From positions 62,001 to 126,000 of the forward strand of contig PVEQ01000010.1 of NCBI GenBank assembly GCA_002973575.1: a DNA stretch of 64,000 nucleotides. Reading direction: 5' to 3'. The notes under the pieces were generated by a model. The model did not search any database. It was not told where the DNA came from and saw only the letters and a list, made by a program, of their open reading frames with translations. Made by a program: the position numbers and the translations under genes. Shown here one piece after another: positions 43,700-53,405 of the stretch. This DNA comes from Sediminibacterium magnilacihabitans. GTDB taxonomy: Bacteria; Bacteroidota; Bacteroidia; Chitinophagales; Chitinophagaceae. Within the stretch, counting starts at the first letter, position 1. Every line of letters starts with the position of its first letter.

Positions 43700-44692
43700 T
43701 TGGGAAAACCCTTTGACATCTTGTTGTACGCGTGGCTGAAAATATTTGTCAGGCTGGGACTGCCATTATTCTGTAAACAAATACAAATACGGAATAAAGA
43801 AGCGTTAGCTAGCAAGGGTCCCATGTTGATCACAGCCAACCATCCCAACGGATTCCTCGACGCCATCATCATAGCTGCATATTGTAAACACCGGGTGCAT
43901 TTCCTGGCAAGAGGTGATTTTTTTTCAAAACCCTGGCAATATAAATTACTCCGGCTACTGAACATGATGCCGGTGTTCAAACAGGATGAAAGAAAAGGAA
44001 ACAAGGAACTGAACAACCACTCATTTGAACAGGCAGAAACAATACTCTCGCAAAACGGAACACTACTGGTTTTTATAGAAGGCATTTGTGTGAACAAACA
44101 CGAACTGCAACCCTTTAAAAAAACTGCCGCGAGGATTGCGCTTCGCTGCCAGGAAAAAAAGATACCGCTTTCTGTTTTGCCCATTGTAATTACTTACGAT
44201 TCTCTGAACGGACCAGGAAAAACTGTTTGCCTTGAAGCTGGAACGATCCTACCGGAAACAGCGCTCTTGCCTTTCCAAAATAATGCTCCGCAGAATATCC
44301 AATATTTTAACCAAGCGCTTTTTAATTATATCAATGGGGTTTTGCAGAAGAGAACCAGGCCACTTTCAAAAGAACTTAATCTTGGAGTCAAGCTGATTTC
44401 TATTGTTGCTTGTTTACTGTACATTTTGCCCTATAGCATAATTCAAAAAATAGTACACAACAAGACCAGGAACACCGTTTTTTATGACTCCGTACTTTTT
44501 ACAACCATATTATTGTTATACCCGGTTTATTTATTGCTGCTCGCCTGGCTGCTTCATTTTTTGCATTTACCGTTCACGTGGGTAGTGTTGATGATTTTAT
44601 TACACCTGCTTGCAGGCTGGTATGCGGTACAATGCTTACCTTACCCGTTTAAAAATAGACCTGAAAATGGAAAATATCAAGAGCCTCGGTAA
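43700..44692 (+). CDS. 1-acyl-sn-glycerol-3-phosphate acyltransferase-like protein
   Basis: A 330-aa membrane enzyme of the PlsC superfamily. The catalytic block is ITANHPNGFLDAII, a variant with five residues between His and Asp, and VFIEGICVNKHELQPFKK is the downstream FxEG motif. Two hydrophobic C-terminal helices (about 225-305) anchor it. A TTG at 43700 is the only start consistent with the N-terminal helix, because a stop lies four codons upstream and the next ATG is too late. It probably makes phosphatidic acid or acylates an envelope lipid. It overlaps mgsA by 26 bases. Confidence 0.83.
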   Translation: MGKPFDILLYAWLKIFVRLGLPLFCKQIQIRNKEALASKGPMLITANHPNGFLDAIIIAAYCKHRVHFLARGDFFSKPWQYKLLRLLNMMPVFKQDERKGNKELNNHSFEQAETILSQNGTLLVFIEGICVNKHELQPFKKTAARIALRCQEKKIPLSVLPIVITYDSLNGPGKTVCLEAGTILPETALLPFQNNAPQNIQYFNQALFNYINGVLQKRTRPLSKELNLGVKLISIVACLLYILPYSIIQKIVHNKTRNTVFYDSVLFTTILLLYPVYLLLLAWLLHFLHLPFTWVVLMILLHLLAGWYAVQCLPYPFKNRPENGKYQEPR

Positions 44693-45131
44693 GGATAAAC
44701 GCATCGCAATGATTGCGCACGATTATAAAAAGAAAGACCTGATCGATTGGGCGGTTTTCAACAAAACAGTTCTTTCATCACATAGCCTGGTTGCTACGGG
44801 GACAACGGGAAAAATGCTGGAAAAATCATTGGGAAGACCCGTTACTAAATTGTTAAGCGGTCCGCTTGGTGGTGACCAACAAATTGGCGCGATGATTGCG
44901 AACGGAGAAATAGACATGGTGATATTTTTCTGGGATCCGATGGAAGCGCAGCCGCACGACAGCGATGTGAAAGCCTTGCTACGCCTTTGTGTTGCATGGA
45001 ACCTCCCCATGGCCTGTGACAGGGCCACGGCAGATTTCCTGATCACCTCTCCATTCATGCACGAACCGTATGATGCATTGATTCCAGATTATACAGGATA
45101 TCTCGGACGCCCCATCAAAGAAGAAAAATAA
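44667..45131 (+). CDS. mgsA: Methylglyoxal synthase
   Basis: 154 residues from the ATG at 44667; the open frame starts earlier inside the acyltransferase gene. It converts dihydroxyacetone phosphate to methylglyoxal, a bypass of lower glycolysis. The phosphate-binding and catalytic segments are present: VATGTTGKMLEKSLG, LLSGPLGGDQQIGAMIANGEID, FFWDPMEAQPHDSDVKALLR. Length is typical. Confidence 0.95.
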   Translation: MENIKSLGKDKRIAMIAHDYKKKDLIDWAVFNKTVLSSHSLVATGTTGKMLEKSLGRPVTKLLSGPLGGDQQIGAMIANGEIDMVIFFWDPMEAQPHDSDVKALLRLCVAWNLPMACDRATADFLITSPFMHEPYDALIPDYTGYLGRPIKEEK

Positions 45132-45173
45132 TTTCTGAAGGGCATTCTTTATATTTAATCGTAAAATCATTTT

Positions 45174-46025
45174 ATGCGTTGGGAAGGCGACCAGGAAAGC
45201 GATAATGTAGAAGACCGCCGTGGCATCAGTGGCGGAACCATTGCCGCAGGTGGTGGTATTGGCGCCATCATCATCGGCATCATCTACGTATTGTTGGGCG
45301 GAAACCCATCCGATGTGCTGCAACAAACGCAGTCGTTCCAGCAACAGCAACAAACAACCACCGCAAACCGGAGCCCTGAAGAAGAACATCTTGCTTCTTT
45401 CAGCAAAGTGGTACTGAGGTATACGGAAGACGTATGGGATTCATTGTACCACGCATCCGGAAAAAATTATCGTAGGCCTACTTTGGTTTTATTCACAGAA
45501 TCAACACAATCGGGTTGTGGATTTGCGAGTGCCATCACCGGCCCATTCTATTGTCCGGCCGATGAAAAACTATACCTCGACCTTTCTTTTTTCAACGAGC
45601 TGCAACAACGGTTCAAAGTGGGGGGTGAATTTGCCATGGCTTATGTGATTGCACATGAAGTAGGCCATCATATCCAAAAACTAATGGGCATATCTGACAA
45701 GATGGAACAACTGCGGGCCAGGATGAGTGAAACGGAATACAATAAAATGTCTGTGAAGCTGGAACTGCAAGCCGATTTCCTGGCGGGCATGTGGGCACAT
45801 TATACCCAACAGATGAAAAGGAACCTGAACGATGCAGATATTGAATCGGCGCTCAATGCTGCCAATGCGATTGGTGACGACAGGCTGCAACAACAAGCAC
45901 AGGGACATGTGGTGCCGGATGCTTTTACACATGGCACATCGAAGCAAAGAATGTACTGGTTTAAAAAAGGATATGATACCGGTGATCTTAACCAGGGCGA
46001 TACTTTTAGTGCGCCTGACCTCTGA
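45174..46025 (+). CDS. YpfJ-like neutral zinc metallopeptidase
   Basis: A 283-aa protein with a short cytoplasmic N-terminus, one membrane segment (AIIIGIIYVLLGG), a Gln/Thr linker and a peptidase domain. The zinc motif is AYVIAHEVGHHIQ (HExxH), and the downstream LELQADFLAGMWAH supplies the third ligand. This matches the YpfJ family (neutral zinc metallopeptidase). It is anchored in the inner membrane with the catalytic part outside. Substrate unknown. 42 bases after mgsA. Confidence 0.92.
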   Translation: MRWEGDQESDNVEDRRGISGGTIAAGGGIGAIIIGIIYVLLGGNPSDVLQQTQSFQQQQQTTTANRSPEEEHLASFSKVVLRYTEDVWDSLYHASGKNYRRPTLVLFTESTQSGCGFASAITGPFYCPADEKLYLDLSFFNELQQRFKVGGEFAMAYVIAHEVGHHIQKLMGISDKMEQLRARMSETEYNKMSVKLELQADFLAGMWAHYTQQMKRNLNDADIESALNAANAIGDDRLQQQAQGHVVPDAFTHGTSKQRMYWFKKGYDTGDLNQGDTFSAPDL

Positions 46026-46066
46026 GTAGCAAATAACAAACATGCTTCACTTACTAAACTGTTGTT

Positions 46067-47719
46067 ATGAGAAAATTACTTTCCTCAGTTGCGTTGCTAT
46101 TAGCCATCACATCCTTTGCACAGGATACGTTGTCTAAGCAGGATATACAATCCGCCGCCAGGATACAGGATCTTAGCTTTACCCCCATCGAGATAGACAG
46201 CATGTATGATGGTGTGAAAGACAACTGGTTGATATACCAGCTGCAACACAAACAATCGCTCAACAACAGTGTTCCGATGAGTTTGTGGCAAAACCCGGTA
46301 TTACCGAATATGCGCCTCAATCAAAAACAGGCGGAGATCAAATGGAATTATATTCCTAATATCCAATTACCGAAAGATCTCAATGATCTTGCTTATTATA
46401 ACCTGCTTCAACTGTCATCCCTGCTGAGGAATAAAAAGATCAGCTCCGTACAGCTGACCCGCTTTTTCATCGACCGGCTCAAAAAATATGGCGACAGTCT
46501 GCAGTGTGTGATATCGCTAACAGAATCTATTGCGATGCAACAAGCGGAACAAGCAGATGCAGAGATCGCTGCCGGAAAAATCCGCGGGCCGCTGCATGGT
46601 ATTCCTTACGGACTGAAAGACCTCTTCGCTGTAAAAGGTACCAAAACGACCTGGGGTGCTGCGCCGTATAAAGACCAGGTGATAGAAGAAGACGCGTATG
46701 TTTATCAAAGACTGAAAGAGGCCGGCGCTGTACTGGTAGCAAAATTTACGCTCGGGGCATTGGCCATGGGTGATTATTGGTATGGTGGAAGAACCAGGAA
46801 TCCGTGGAATACCCAGTTCGGCTCTTCGGGCTCATCGGCCGGCTCTACATCGGCCACCGTTGCAGGGCTCATTCCTTTTGCCATTGGAACAGAAACCTGG
46901 GGATCGATCGTTTCACCATCTTCCACCTGCGGCGCTACGGGCTTGCGTCCCACTTTCGGAAGCATCAGCAGAACCGGCGCCATGGCATTGAGCTGGAGCC
47001 TGGATAAAGTAGGCCCTATTTGTCGTAATGCAGAAGATGCCGCCGTGGTCTTTTCGTGCATCCATGGAACAGACGGATACGATGGCAGTGCGGTGAACAG
47101 GCCGTTCAACTATCAAAACAAAGTATCAATACCCAAGTTGAGAATAGGCTATGCTAAAAACTATTTCGACAAGATAACCGATACATCCAGGAACGAATGG
47201 AAAGTGCTGGAAGCCTATAAAAAAATGGGTGCAAGCCTTATTCCCATTGATTTCCCAGACAGTGGTGTTTATCGTTTCAACATGATGGAAGTGATCATCA
47301 GCGCCGAATGCGCTGCCGCATTCGACGAATTTACCAGGAGCGGACTGGATGATCAAATGACCAGGCAGGGAAAAAACGACTGGCCGAATACTTTCAGGGT
47401 ATCGCGACTGATACCAGCGGTGGAATACATCAATGCCAACCGGCACCGTTACCTGCTGATGCAGCAAGTGAATGAGACCATGAAAGGAGTGGATGTATTG
47501 ATTTGTCCCACCCGTGGCAGCGGCAACCAGTTGGCCATCACCAACCTGACCGGTCATCCTGTTGTATGTATGCCTACCGGGTTCGATAAACAGTATCATT
47601 TACCCACCAGTATTACTTTAATAGGAAAATTATACGACGAAGCCACATTGCTGGCTGTTGCAAAAGCTTATCAGGATCAAACACCCTGGGATGAAATGCA
47701 TCCGCCACAATTCAAATAA
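46067..47719 (+). CDS. Amidase-signature family protein, exported
   Basis: A 550-aa protein with a signal peptide ending SFAQ. The Ser-cisSer-Lys triad is visible: Lys in GIPYGLKDLFAV and the two Ser in FGSSGSSAGSTSATVAG, with IGTETWGSIVSPSS. Amidase-signature enzymes hydrolyse amides; export suggests an external substrate. The ~90 N-terminal residues before the domain are an extra helical part. It is related to GatA, but the signal peptide and context argue against a Gln-tRNA role. Confidence 0.9.
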   Translation: MRKLLSSVALLLAITSFAQDTLSKQDIQSAARIQDLSFTPIEIDSMYDGVKDNWLIYQLQHKQSLNNSVPMSLWQNPVLPNMRLNQKQAEIKWNYIPNIQLPKDLNDLAYYNLLQLSSLLRNKKISSVQLTRFFIDRLKKYGDSLQCVISLTESIAMQQAEQADAEIAAGKIRGPLHGIPYGLKDLFAVKGTKTTWGAAPYKDQVIEEDAYVYQRLKEAGAVLVAKFTLGALAMGDYWYGGRTRNPWNTQFGSSGSSAGSTSATVAGLIPFAIGTETWGSIVSPSSTCGATGLRPTFGSISRTGAMALSWSLDKVGPICRNAEDAAVVFSCIHGTDGYDGSAVNRPFNYQNKVSIPKLRIGYAKNYFDKITDTSRNEWKVLEAYKKMGASLIPIDFPDSGVYRFNMMEVIISAECAAAFDEFTRSGLDDQMTRQGKNDWPNTFRVSRLIPAVEYINANRHRYLLMQQVNETMKGVDVLICPTRGSGNQLAITNLTGHPVVCMPTGFDKQYHLPTSITLIGKLYDEATLLAVAKAYQDQTPWDEMHPPQFK

Positions 47720-47792
47720 ACCATCACAAATCATCCCTTGTTTTGTATCTTTAAAATAGCAAGACTGAACCCCGCATAGAAAAAAACAGCAG

Positions 47793-48590
47793 ATGAAAAA
47801 GTTCTCCCTGATACTGTGTCTGTTGTGCGCATTACAACAGCTTGCCGCACAAAACCTCAACCTGTACGAAAAGAAATGGTTCATCCGCGGGAATGATACA
47901 TTGCGTTACAGGGTTATGTTTCCCGAAAAATTCAAACCCAACCGAGTATACCCATTGCTGGTTTTCCTGCATGGTTCGGGCGAAAGAGGAAACGACAACA
48001 ACGCCCAGCTCGCACATGGCGGAGAGATTTTTACGAGGGAAGCTATCAGGCATTATTTCCCGGCAATCGTTGTTTTTCCGCAATGTCCTGCCGGAAGTAC
48101 CTGGTCGCACTATAAAAGGGACCATCACCCGAAATCGGGCAACTTTAACATCATTACAGAAGCGGAACCACCTTTAACTCAGAGACTGTTGAAGCAATTA
48201 TTGGATAGCTTATCGGAGAGCGGCGTAGTAGATACACGCAAAATATATATCGGCGGTCTTTCCATGGGTGGCTTTGGTACCTATGATATGATCACCCGTT
48301 ATCCGGATTATTTCGCTGCGGCCTTTTCGATCTGCGGGGTGGCAGATATTCCGCAGATGATGCAAAAAGCCAGGAACCTGCCACTCTGGATCTTTCATGG
48401 AGCCCAGGATAATGTAGTTCCGCCGATTGCCGACCGCGAGCTTTACAAAGCGTTGATGACATCGGGCGACCAGCACGTGATGTATACAGAGTACCCCAAC
48501 CTCAACCATAACAGTTGGGATGCGGCATTTGCAGAACCCAAATTATTGCCCTGGTTGTTTTCCAATAAAAAGAAACATAAAAAACAATAG
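47793..48590 (+). CDS. Alpha/beta hydrolase (dienelactone-hydrolase or PHB-depolymerase-like), exported
   Basis: A 265-aa protein with a signal peptide ending LAAQ. The fold is clear: YPLLVFLHGSGERGNDN (oxyanion HG), the nucleophile elbow GGLSMGGFGTYDM and the downstream WIFHGAQDNVVPP with Asp, then NLNHNSWD with His. Similar proteins are peptidase-like or feruloyl-esterase-like hydrolases. Its stop shares one base with the next GTG start, so it is coupled to the esterase-like phytase-family gene. Confidence 0.87.
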   Translation: MKKFSLILCLLCALQQLAAQNLNLYEKKWFIRGNDTLRYRVMFPEKFKPNRVYPLLVFLHGSGERGNDNNAQLAHGGEIFTREAIRHYFPAIVVFPQCPAGSTWSHYKRDHHPKSGNFNIITEAEPPLTQRLLKQLLDSLSESGVVDTRKIYIGGLSMGGFGTYDMITRYPDYFAAAFSICGVADIPQMMQKARNLPLWIFHGAQDNVVPPIADRELYKALMTSGDQHVMYTEYPNLNHNSWDAAFAEPKLLPWLFSNKKKHKKQ

Positions 48591-49729
48591 TGAGAAAAAG
48601 TATTGGATTGATGGTGCTCACCGGAATGATGACGGCCTGTGCTGCGCAAACACACACAACGCCCATCACCCCGATCAGTGCATTGAAATTGTTGGCGGTT
48701 CAGGAAATACCTTATGATGCCCGGTTTAAAGGAACTACGGTAGGCGGACTCTCTGGCATCGATTATGACAGCACACAACAATCATATTATCTTATCAGCG
48801 ACGACAGATCGGCGCTTCAGCCGGCGAGGTTCTATACGATGAAGGTCTACCTTAATAACCAGGGATTCGACAGCTTACGTATAACGGATGTAGTTACGCT
48901 ACGCCAACCCGATGGTTATCCCTTTCCCAACACCCAGCAGGATCCCGCACATACGCCCGACCCGGAAGCGCTGCGCTACGACCCGGTGAGAAAACAAATG
49001 GTGTGGACAAGCGAGGGGGAAAGGATCGTTTCAAACAAAGACACGGTATTGGAAAACCCTTCTATCCATTTCATTGAGCCTGACGGAAAATTTATTGATA
49101 GTATTCCGCTGCCGCGCAATTTATGGATGCATGCAACCGAGAAGGGTCCGAGACGTAATGGTGTATTGGAAGGCATCACGTATGCAAATGGCTATAAAAC
49201 CCTTTATGTAAGTCTCGAAGAACCCCGCTATGAAGATGGCGAGCGTGCAGATATCCGACCGAATGATGCATGGGTGAGAATTTACCGTTTCAATAGGGAG
49301 AGCTTGCGAAACACCGCACAGTATGCCTATAAACTGGAACCCATTGCTTATCCGGCATTTCCTGCGGATGCATTTAAAATAAACGGAATACCCGATATAC
49401 TTTCTGCCGGAGGAACCAGGTTACTGGTAATGGAAAGGTCTTTTTCAACCGACCGCATGCCTTGTACCATCAAAATTTTCTTAACAGATTGCAGTAAAGC
49501 GGAAGATATTTCCAAAGTGAATTCACTGAAAAGAAAACCACCAACCCGGCCCTTGCAGAAAAAATTATTGCTGAACATGGATGACCTGGGTATTTATGTG
49601 GATAATGTGGAGGGCATGACTTTCGGCCCCACACTTCCCAATGGCCACAGAACCCTTTTGATGGTGTCTGACAATAATTTTTCCCAACTGGAAAAAACAC
49701 AGCTTTTCCTCTTTGAAGTGATGCCCTGA
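48590..49729 (+). CDS. Esterase-like activity of phytase family protein
   Basis: A 379-aa protein with a GTG start at 48590 that shares one base with the previous stop. The N-terminus looks like a lipoprotein signal with Cys in MMTACAAQ. The body follows the phytase-like beta-propeller domain: TTVGGLSGIDYDSTQQSYYL, the LRYDPVRKQMVWTSEGER segment, GVLEGITYANGYKTLYVSLE, and VEGMTFGPTLPNGHRTLLMV. Function unknown in this phylum; a surface or periplasmic phosphoesterase is possible. Confidence 0.85.
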   Translation: MRKSIGLMVLTGMMTACAAQTHTTPITPISALKLLAVQEIPYDARFKGTTVGGLSGIDYDSTQQSYYLISDDRSALQPARFYTMKVYLNNQGFDSLRITDVVTLRQPDGYPFPNTQQDPAHTPDPEALRYDPVRKQMVWTSEGERIVSNKDTVLENPSIHFIEPDGKFIDSIPLPRNLWMHATEKGPRRNGVLEGITYANGYKTLYVSLEEPRYEDGERADIRPNDAWVRIYRFNRESLRNTAQYAYKLEPIAYPAFPADAFKINGIPDILSAGGTRLLVMERSFSTDRMPCTIKIFLTDCSKAEDISKVNSLKRKPPTRPLQKKLLLNMDDLGIYVDNVEGMTFGPTLPNGHRTLLMVSDNNFSQLEKTQLFLFEVMP

Positions 49730-49780
49730 ATTTGTTGTTAACTTCGCCAAACAGGTCCGCATCATTTGCCTGTTTGCATC

Positions 49781-51817
49781 ATGCCATTCAAACTTCACAC
49801 AACATACGAACCGGCCGGAGACCAACCTTCGGCCATACGCCAGCTGATCGACGGAATACAAAGCGGCGAACAGTTTCAGACATTGCTGGGCGTAACAGGC
49901 AGTGGTAAAACGTTTACCATGGCCAATGTGATACAGGAGCTGCAAAGGCCTACCCTGGTACTCACACACAATAAAACACTGGTGGCGCAATTGTACGGCG
50001 AGTTCAAACAGTTCTTCCCGGAGAATGCCGTTGGTTATTTTGTGAGCTACTACGATTATTACCAGCCGGAAGCTTATATGCCGGTGACGAATGTGTATAT
50101 AGAAAAAGACCTGAGCATCAATGAAGAATTGGACAAGTTGCGTTTGCAAGCTACATCGCAACTGCTGAGTGGCCGGCGCGATATCATTGTGGTGGCAAGT
50201 GTAAGCTGCATCTACGGTATGGGTAACCCTACGGAGTATGAGAACGGGATCATCAGGATAGAAAAGGGACAGGTGATACCGCGGCAAAAATTCCTGCACA
50301 GCCTGGTGAACTCCTTGTACAACCGCAGCCAGGGCGATTTCACGAGGGGTACGTTCAGGGTAAAGGGCGATACGGTTGACATCAACCTGCCCTATGTTGA
50401 TTTCGGTTACCGCGTTACTTTTTTTGGGGATGAAATAGAAGAGATAGAAAGCATCGATACGGATACGGGCAAACGGATGGGACTGATGGAGAATGCCGCC
50501 ATCTTCCCCGCCAACCTCTACCTGGCGCCACGCGATATCATACAACAGGTGATCTATGAGATACAGGATGAAATGATGGCGCAGGTGGAGTATTTCAAGG
50601 GCATTGGAAAAAACGAAGAAGCGCATCGCATCAAAGAGCGGGTGGAATACGACCTTGAAATGATCCGTGAGCTGGGTTATTGTAATGGCATTGAGAACTA
50701 CTCCAGGTTTTTCGACAGGCGCAAGCCCGGCACGCGCCCCTTCTGCCTGCTGGATTATTTCCCCAAAGATTTTTTATGTATGATCGATGAAAGCCACCAG
50801 ACCATACCGCAGATCGCGGGTATGTATGGAGGAGACCGCAGCCGTAAACTGGTGCTGGTAGAATATGGATTCAGGTTACCGAGTGCGATCGACAACAGGC
50901 CCCTGAGCTTCCAGGAATTTGAGTCGCTCGTGGGCCAGACCGTTTTTGTGAGCGCTACCCCCGGCGATTATGAGCTGGAGAAAACAGGCGGTGTAGTGGT
51001 GGAGCAGGTAGTAAGACCTACAGGCTTATTGGACCCACCGATAGAAGTACGTCCGAGTGTGAACCAGATTGATGACCTGCTCGATGAAATAGACAAGCGT
51101 GTGAAAAAGGGCGACCGTGTGCTGGTGACCACGCTTACCAAACGTATGGCGGAGGAGATGGACAAGTACCTGGCGCGCATCAACATCAAATCGAAATACA
51201 TACACAGTGATGTGGATACGCTGGAACGTGTGAAAATACTGCGCGACTTAAGATTGGGTGTGATAGATGTGCTGGTTGGGGTGAACCTGCTGCGGGAAGG
51301 ACTCGACCTGCCCGAAGTATCGTTGGTGGCCATATTGGATGCCGATAAAGAAGGCTTCCTGCGTAATGAGCGGTCGCTGACCCAGATGGCAGGACGCGCT
51401 GCGCGTAATGTGGATGGATTGGTGATCTTTTATGCCGATAAGATGACGATGAGCATGCAACGCACAATTGATGAAACCAGCCGCAGAAGAGAAAAACAGT
51501 TAGCGTATAATCAGGAACATGGTATTATTCCGCAAACGGTGAGCAAGAGCAAAGAGCAGGTTTTTGCACAAACATCGGTACTTGATATCAAAGGGTATGA
51601 TCCTTCGAACGCGTATGCCGTGCAGACCGAAGACCCTTTTGTATCGAAAGCAGCGGAGGAACAGGAGACCTATCAAACGATTCCCCAGTTCGAAAAAGCC
51701 ATTACAAAGACCCGGAAAGAAATGGAAAAAGCAGCCCGCGATCTGGACTTTATTGAGGCGGCCCGCCTGCGCGATGAAATGTTCAGGCTGCAAAAAGAGC
51801 TGGAAGCGATCAGGTAA
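49781..51817 (+). CDS. uvrB: Excinuclease ABC subunit B
   Basis: 678 residues from the ATG at 49781 (MPFKLHTTYEPAGDQPSAI); the frame extends to a TTG at 49766. UvrB is the damage-verifying helicase of nucleotide excision repair. Walker A is LGVTGSGKTFTMANV, the beta-hairpin is YYDYYQPEAYMP, helicase motifs include DLPEVSLVAILDADKEGFLR and QMAGRAARN, and the UVR motif at the end is DFIEAARLRDEMF for UvrC contact. Length is typical. Confidence 0.98.
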   Translation: MPFKLHTTYEPAGDQPSAIRQLIDGIQSGEQFQTLLGVTGSGKTFTMANVIQELQRPTLVLTHNKTLVAQLYGEFKQFFPENAVGYFVSYYDYYQPEAYMPVTNVYIEKDLSINEELDKLRLQATSQLLSGRRDIIVVASVSCIYGMGNPTEYENGIIRIEKGQVIPRQKFLHSLVNSLYNRSQGDFTRGTFRVKGDTVDINLPYVDFGYRVTFFGDEIEEIESIDTDTGKRMGLMENAAIFPANLYLAPRDIIQQVIYEIQDEMMAQVEYFKGIGKNEEAHRIKERVEYDLEMIRELGYCNGIENYSRFFDRRKPGTRPFCLLDYFPKDFLCMIDESHQTIPQIAGMYGGDRSRKLVLVEYGFRLPSAIDNRPLSFQEFESLVGQTVFVSATPGDYELEKTGGVVVEQVVRPTGLLDPPIEVRPSVNQIDDLLDEIDKRVKKGDRVLVTTLTKRMAEEMDKYLARINIKSKYIHSDVDTLERVKILRDLRLGVIDVLVGVNLLREGLDLPEVSLVAILDADKEGFLRNERSLTQMAGRAARNVDGLVIFYADKMTMSMQRTIDETSRRREKQLAYNQEHGIIPQTVSKSKEQVFAQTSVLDIKGYDPSNAYAVQTEDPFVSKAAEEQETYQTIPQFEKAITKTRKEMEKAARDLDFIEAARLRDEMFRLQKELEAIR

Positions 51818-51885
51818 AGACGGAATTGAAGGAATAATCTTATATTAGCCAGTGTAAAACCTGTACCGAATATAAAGTAACCGTA

Positions 51886-52281
51886 ATGCGCAAGCTGTTA
51901 ACTATATGCTGTTTCCTTCTCTGTATAACCAGTCTCATCTCTTGTGGCAAAGGGCCCGACACAGCACCATCGGAAGAAAACCTGAATATAAAATTGAATA
52001 CGGCTAACCCCGCCACCTCTACCAGCAGTTCTTACCAGTTCACGGTAGAAGTATTGAGCAGAATGCCCGCAGCCGGCGTTAAGATCAATATCACTGCGAA
52101 AAGAGAAGACAACAGTACGGTTGTTTTTACGCAGGACCTCAGTTCGTCTACAGCTGTGAACAGCGTAACGGTTTCACCGCTTCCAATGGGACAAGTATTT
52201 TGTACCGTAGCGGTAACGGTTACTTCTGCTACTACATCAACCAATACCAGGAACGGCAACTTCCGCGTGGTTTGGAAATAA
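51886..52281 (+). CDS. Small lipoprotein, hypothetical
   Basis: A 131-aa protein with a signal peptide and lipobox SLISC. After the Cys comes a short acidic linker, then a Ser/Thr/Val-rich beta-like domain with alternating strands (YQFTVEVLSRMPAAGVKINI, VFCTVAVTVTSATTS) that looks like an immunoglobulin-like fold. No enzyme motif. 68 bases after uvrB, alone. Probably surface or periplasmic. Confidence 0.65.
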   Translation: MRKLLTICCFLLCITSLISCGKGPDTAPSEENLNIKLNTANPATSTSSSYQFTVEVLSRMPAAGVKINITAKREDNSTVVFTQDLSSSTAVNSVTVSPLPMGQVFCTVAVTVTSATTSTNTRNGNFRVVWK

Positions 52282-52305
52282 ATTTATTAAGAACGGATTA
52301 ATAAA

Positions 52306-52345
52306 AGCAAAGCGCCCACAGCATTGAGTTTGCGAGCGCTTTGTT
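52306..52345 (+). terminator. Probable terminator
   Basis: 8-bp arms 52308-52315 and 52336-52343 (CAAAGCGC and its complement) with a 20-base loop, followed by TTTATT. It lies 26 bases after the small lipoprotein gene. Confidence 0.4.
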
Positions 52346-52452
52346 TATTACCTTTACGCCTCTTTACCCCTCTACACTCTGGCGCAGATACAATTTTTTA
52401 GCGGCTCCAACGTTAGGAGTCCGTCATTGTTTAATTTTTAACAGCATCAATT

Positions 52453-53340
52453 ATGAAAGTAAAGATTTACTTAACAGCGCTATTGAGTTCAGCGGTATTG
52501 TTTTCCTGTGTGAGTCCAAAAAAATTAAGAGAGTCGCAAGCCAAGTACGACCAGCTTAGCGGTACTTACCTCGATCTGCAGTCGAAATACCGCGCATTGC
52601 AGGACGAACTGAACAAAGCCAACAACAAAAATGCAGCATTGCAGTCCGCGAAAACAAACACAGATGGACAGGTAGATGATCTCAAAAAACAGATTGATTA
52701 CCTCAAACAGAACAATAATACGGTATTGAACCAATTGAGGGATATGTCGGTGGTAACGAATGCACAGGCAGAAAGCATCCGCAAATCATTGGACAATATC
52801 GGGGCGAAAGACATGTACATCAAAGACCTCCAGGGTTCTATTGCACGTAAGGATTCCCTTGCCATGGCGCTGGTGATGAATCTCAAGGGAGCCATCGGCA
52901 ACCTGGATGACAAAGACATTAATATCAAAGTAGATAAAGGGGTGGTATATGTAGATATTTCAGACAAGCTCCTTTTCAAAAACGCCAGCTATGATGTTAC
53001 GGAAAGAGCGAAGGAAGTACTGGGCAAAGTAGCCAAAGTGTTGCAGAACCAGCCTGAGATCGAATTCATGGTGGAAGGCCATACCGATTCAAACCCTATT
53101 CACAGCGCGGGTATTGTTGATAACTGGGACCTCAGCGTAAAACGCGCTACCAGCGTGGTGCGCATCCTGCAAAATACCTATGGTCTCGATCCCAAGCGCA
53201 TGACTGCAGCAGGAAGAAGTGAATACCTGCCTCTTGCAGATAACAACACCGCCGGAGGACGTGCTGCTAACCGCAGAACAAGGATTGTTATTCTTCCGCA
53301 ACTCGACCAGTTCTTTAAATTACTGGAGACGAAAAAATAA
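52453..53340 (+). CDS. OmpA-family peptidoglycan-binding lipoprotein
   Basis: A 295-aa protein with lipobox VLFSC. Residues 30-110 form a long coiled coil (YDQLSGTYLDLQSKYRALQD, then LKKQIDYLKQNN). The C-terminal ~120 residues are an OmpA-like domain with FMVEGHTDSNPIHS and the NRRTRIVILPQ end. It binds peptidoglycan and links it to the outer membrane. The start ATG at 52453 directly precedes the signal peptide. A strong terminator follows. Confidence 0.93.
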   Translation: MKVKIYLTALLSSAVLFSCVSPKKLRESQAKYDQLSGTYLDLQSKYRALQDELNKANNKNAALQSAKTNTDGQVDDLKKQIDYLKQNNNTVLNQLRDMSVVTNAQAESIRKSLDNIGAKDMYIKDLQGSIARKDSLAMALVMNLKGAIGNLDDKDINIKVDKGVVYVDISDKLLFKNASYDVTERAKEVLGKVAKVLQNQPEIEFMVEGHTDSNPIHSAGIVDNWDLSVKRATSVVRILQNTYGLDPKRMTAAGRSEYLPLADNNTAGGRAANRRTRIVILPQLDQFFKLLETKK

Positions 53341-53354
53341 ATTGTTCCGCTATA

Positions 53355-53391
53355 AAAAAGCCTCCCGTAATTGTGTTGCGGGAGGCTTTTT
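53355..53391. terminator. Strong bidirectional terminator
   Basis: 13-bp perfect arms 53355-53367 and 53379-53391 with an 11-base loop and terminal T run. It separates the convergent ompA-like and L,D-transpeptidase genes. Confidence 0.9.
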
Positions 53392-53405
53392 ATTTCAGTG
53401 ATTTA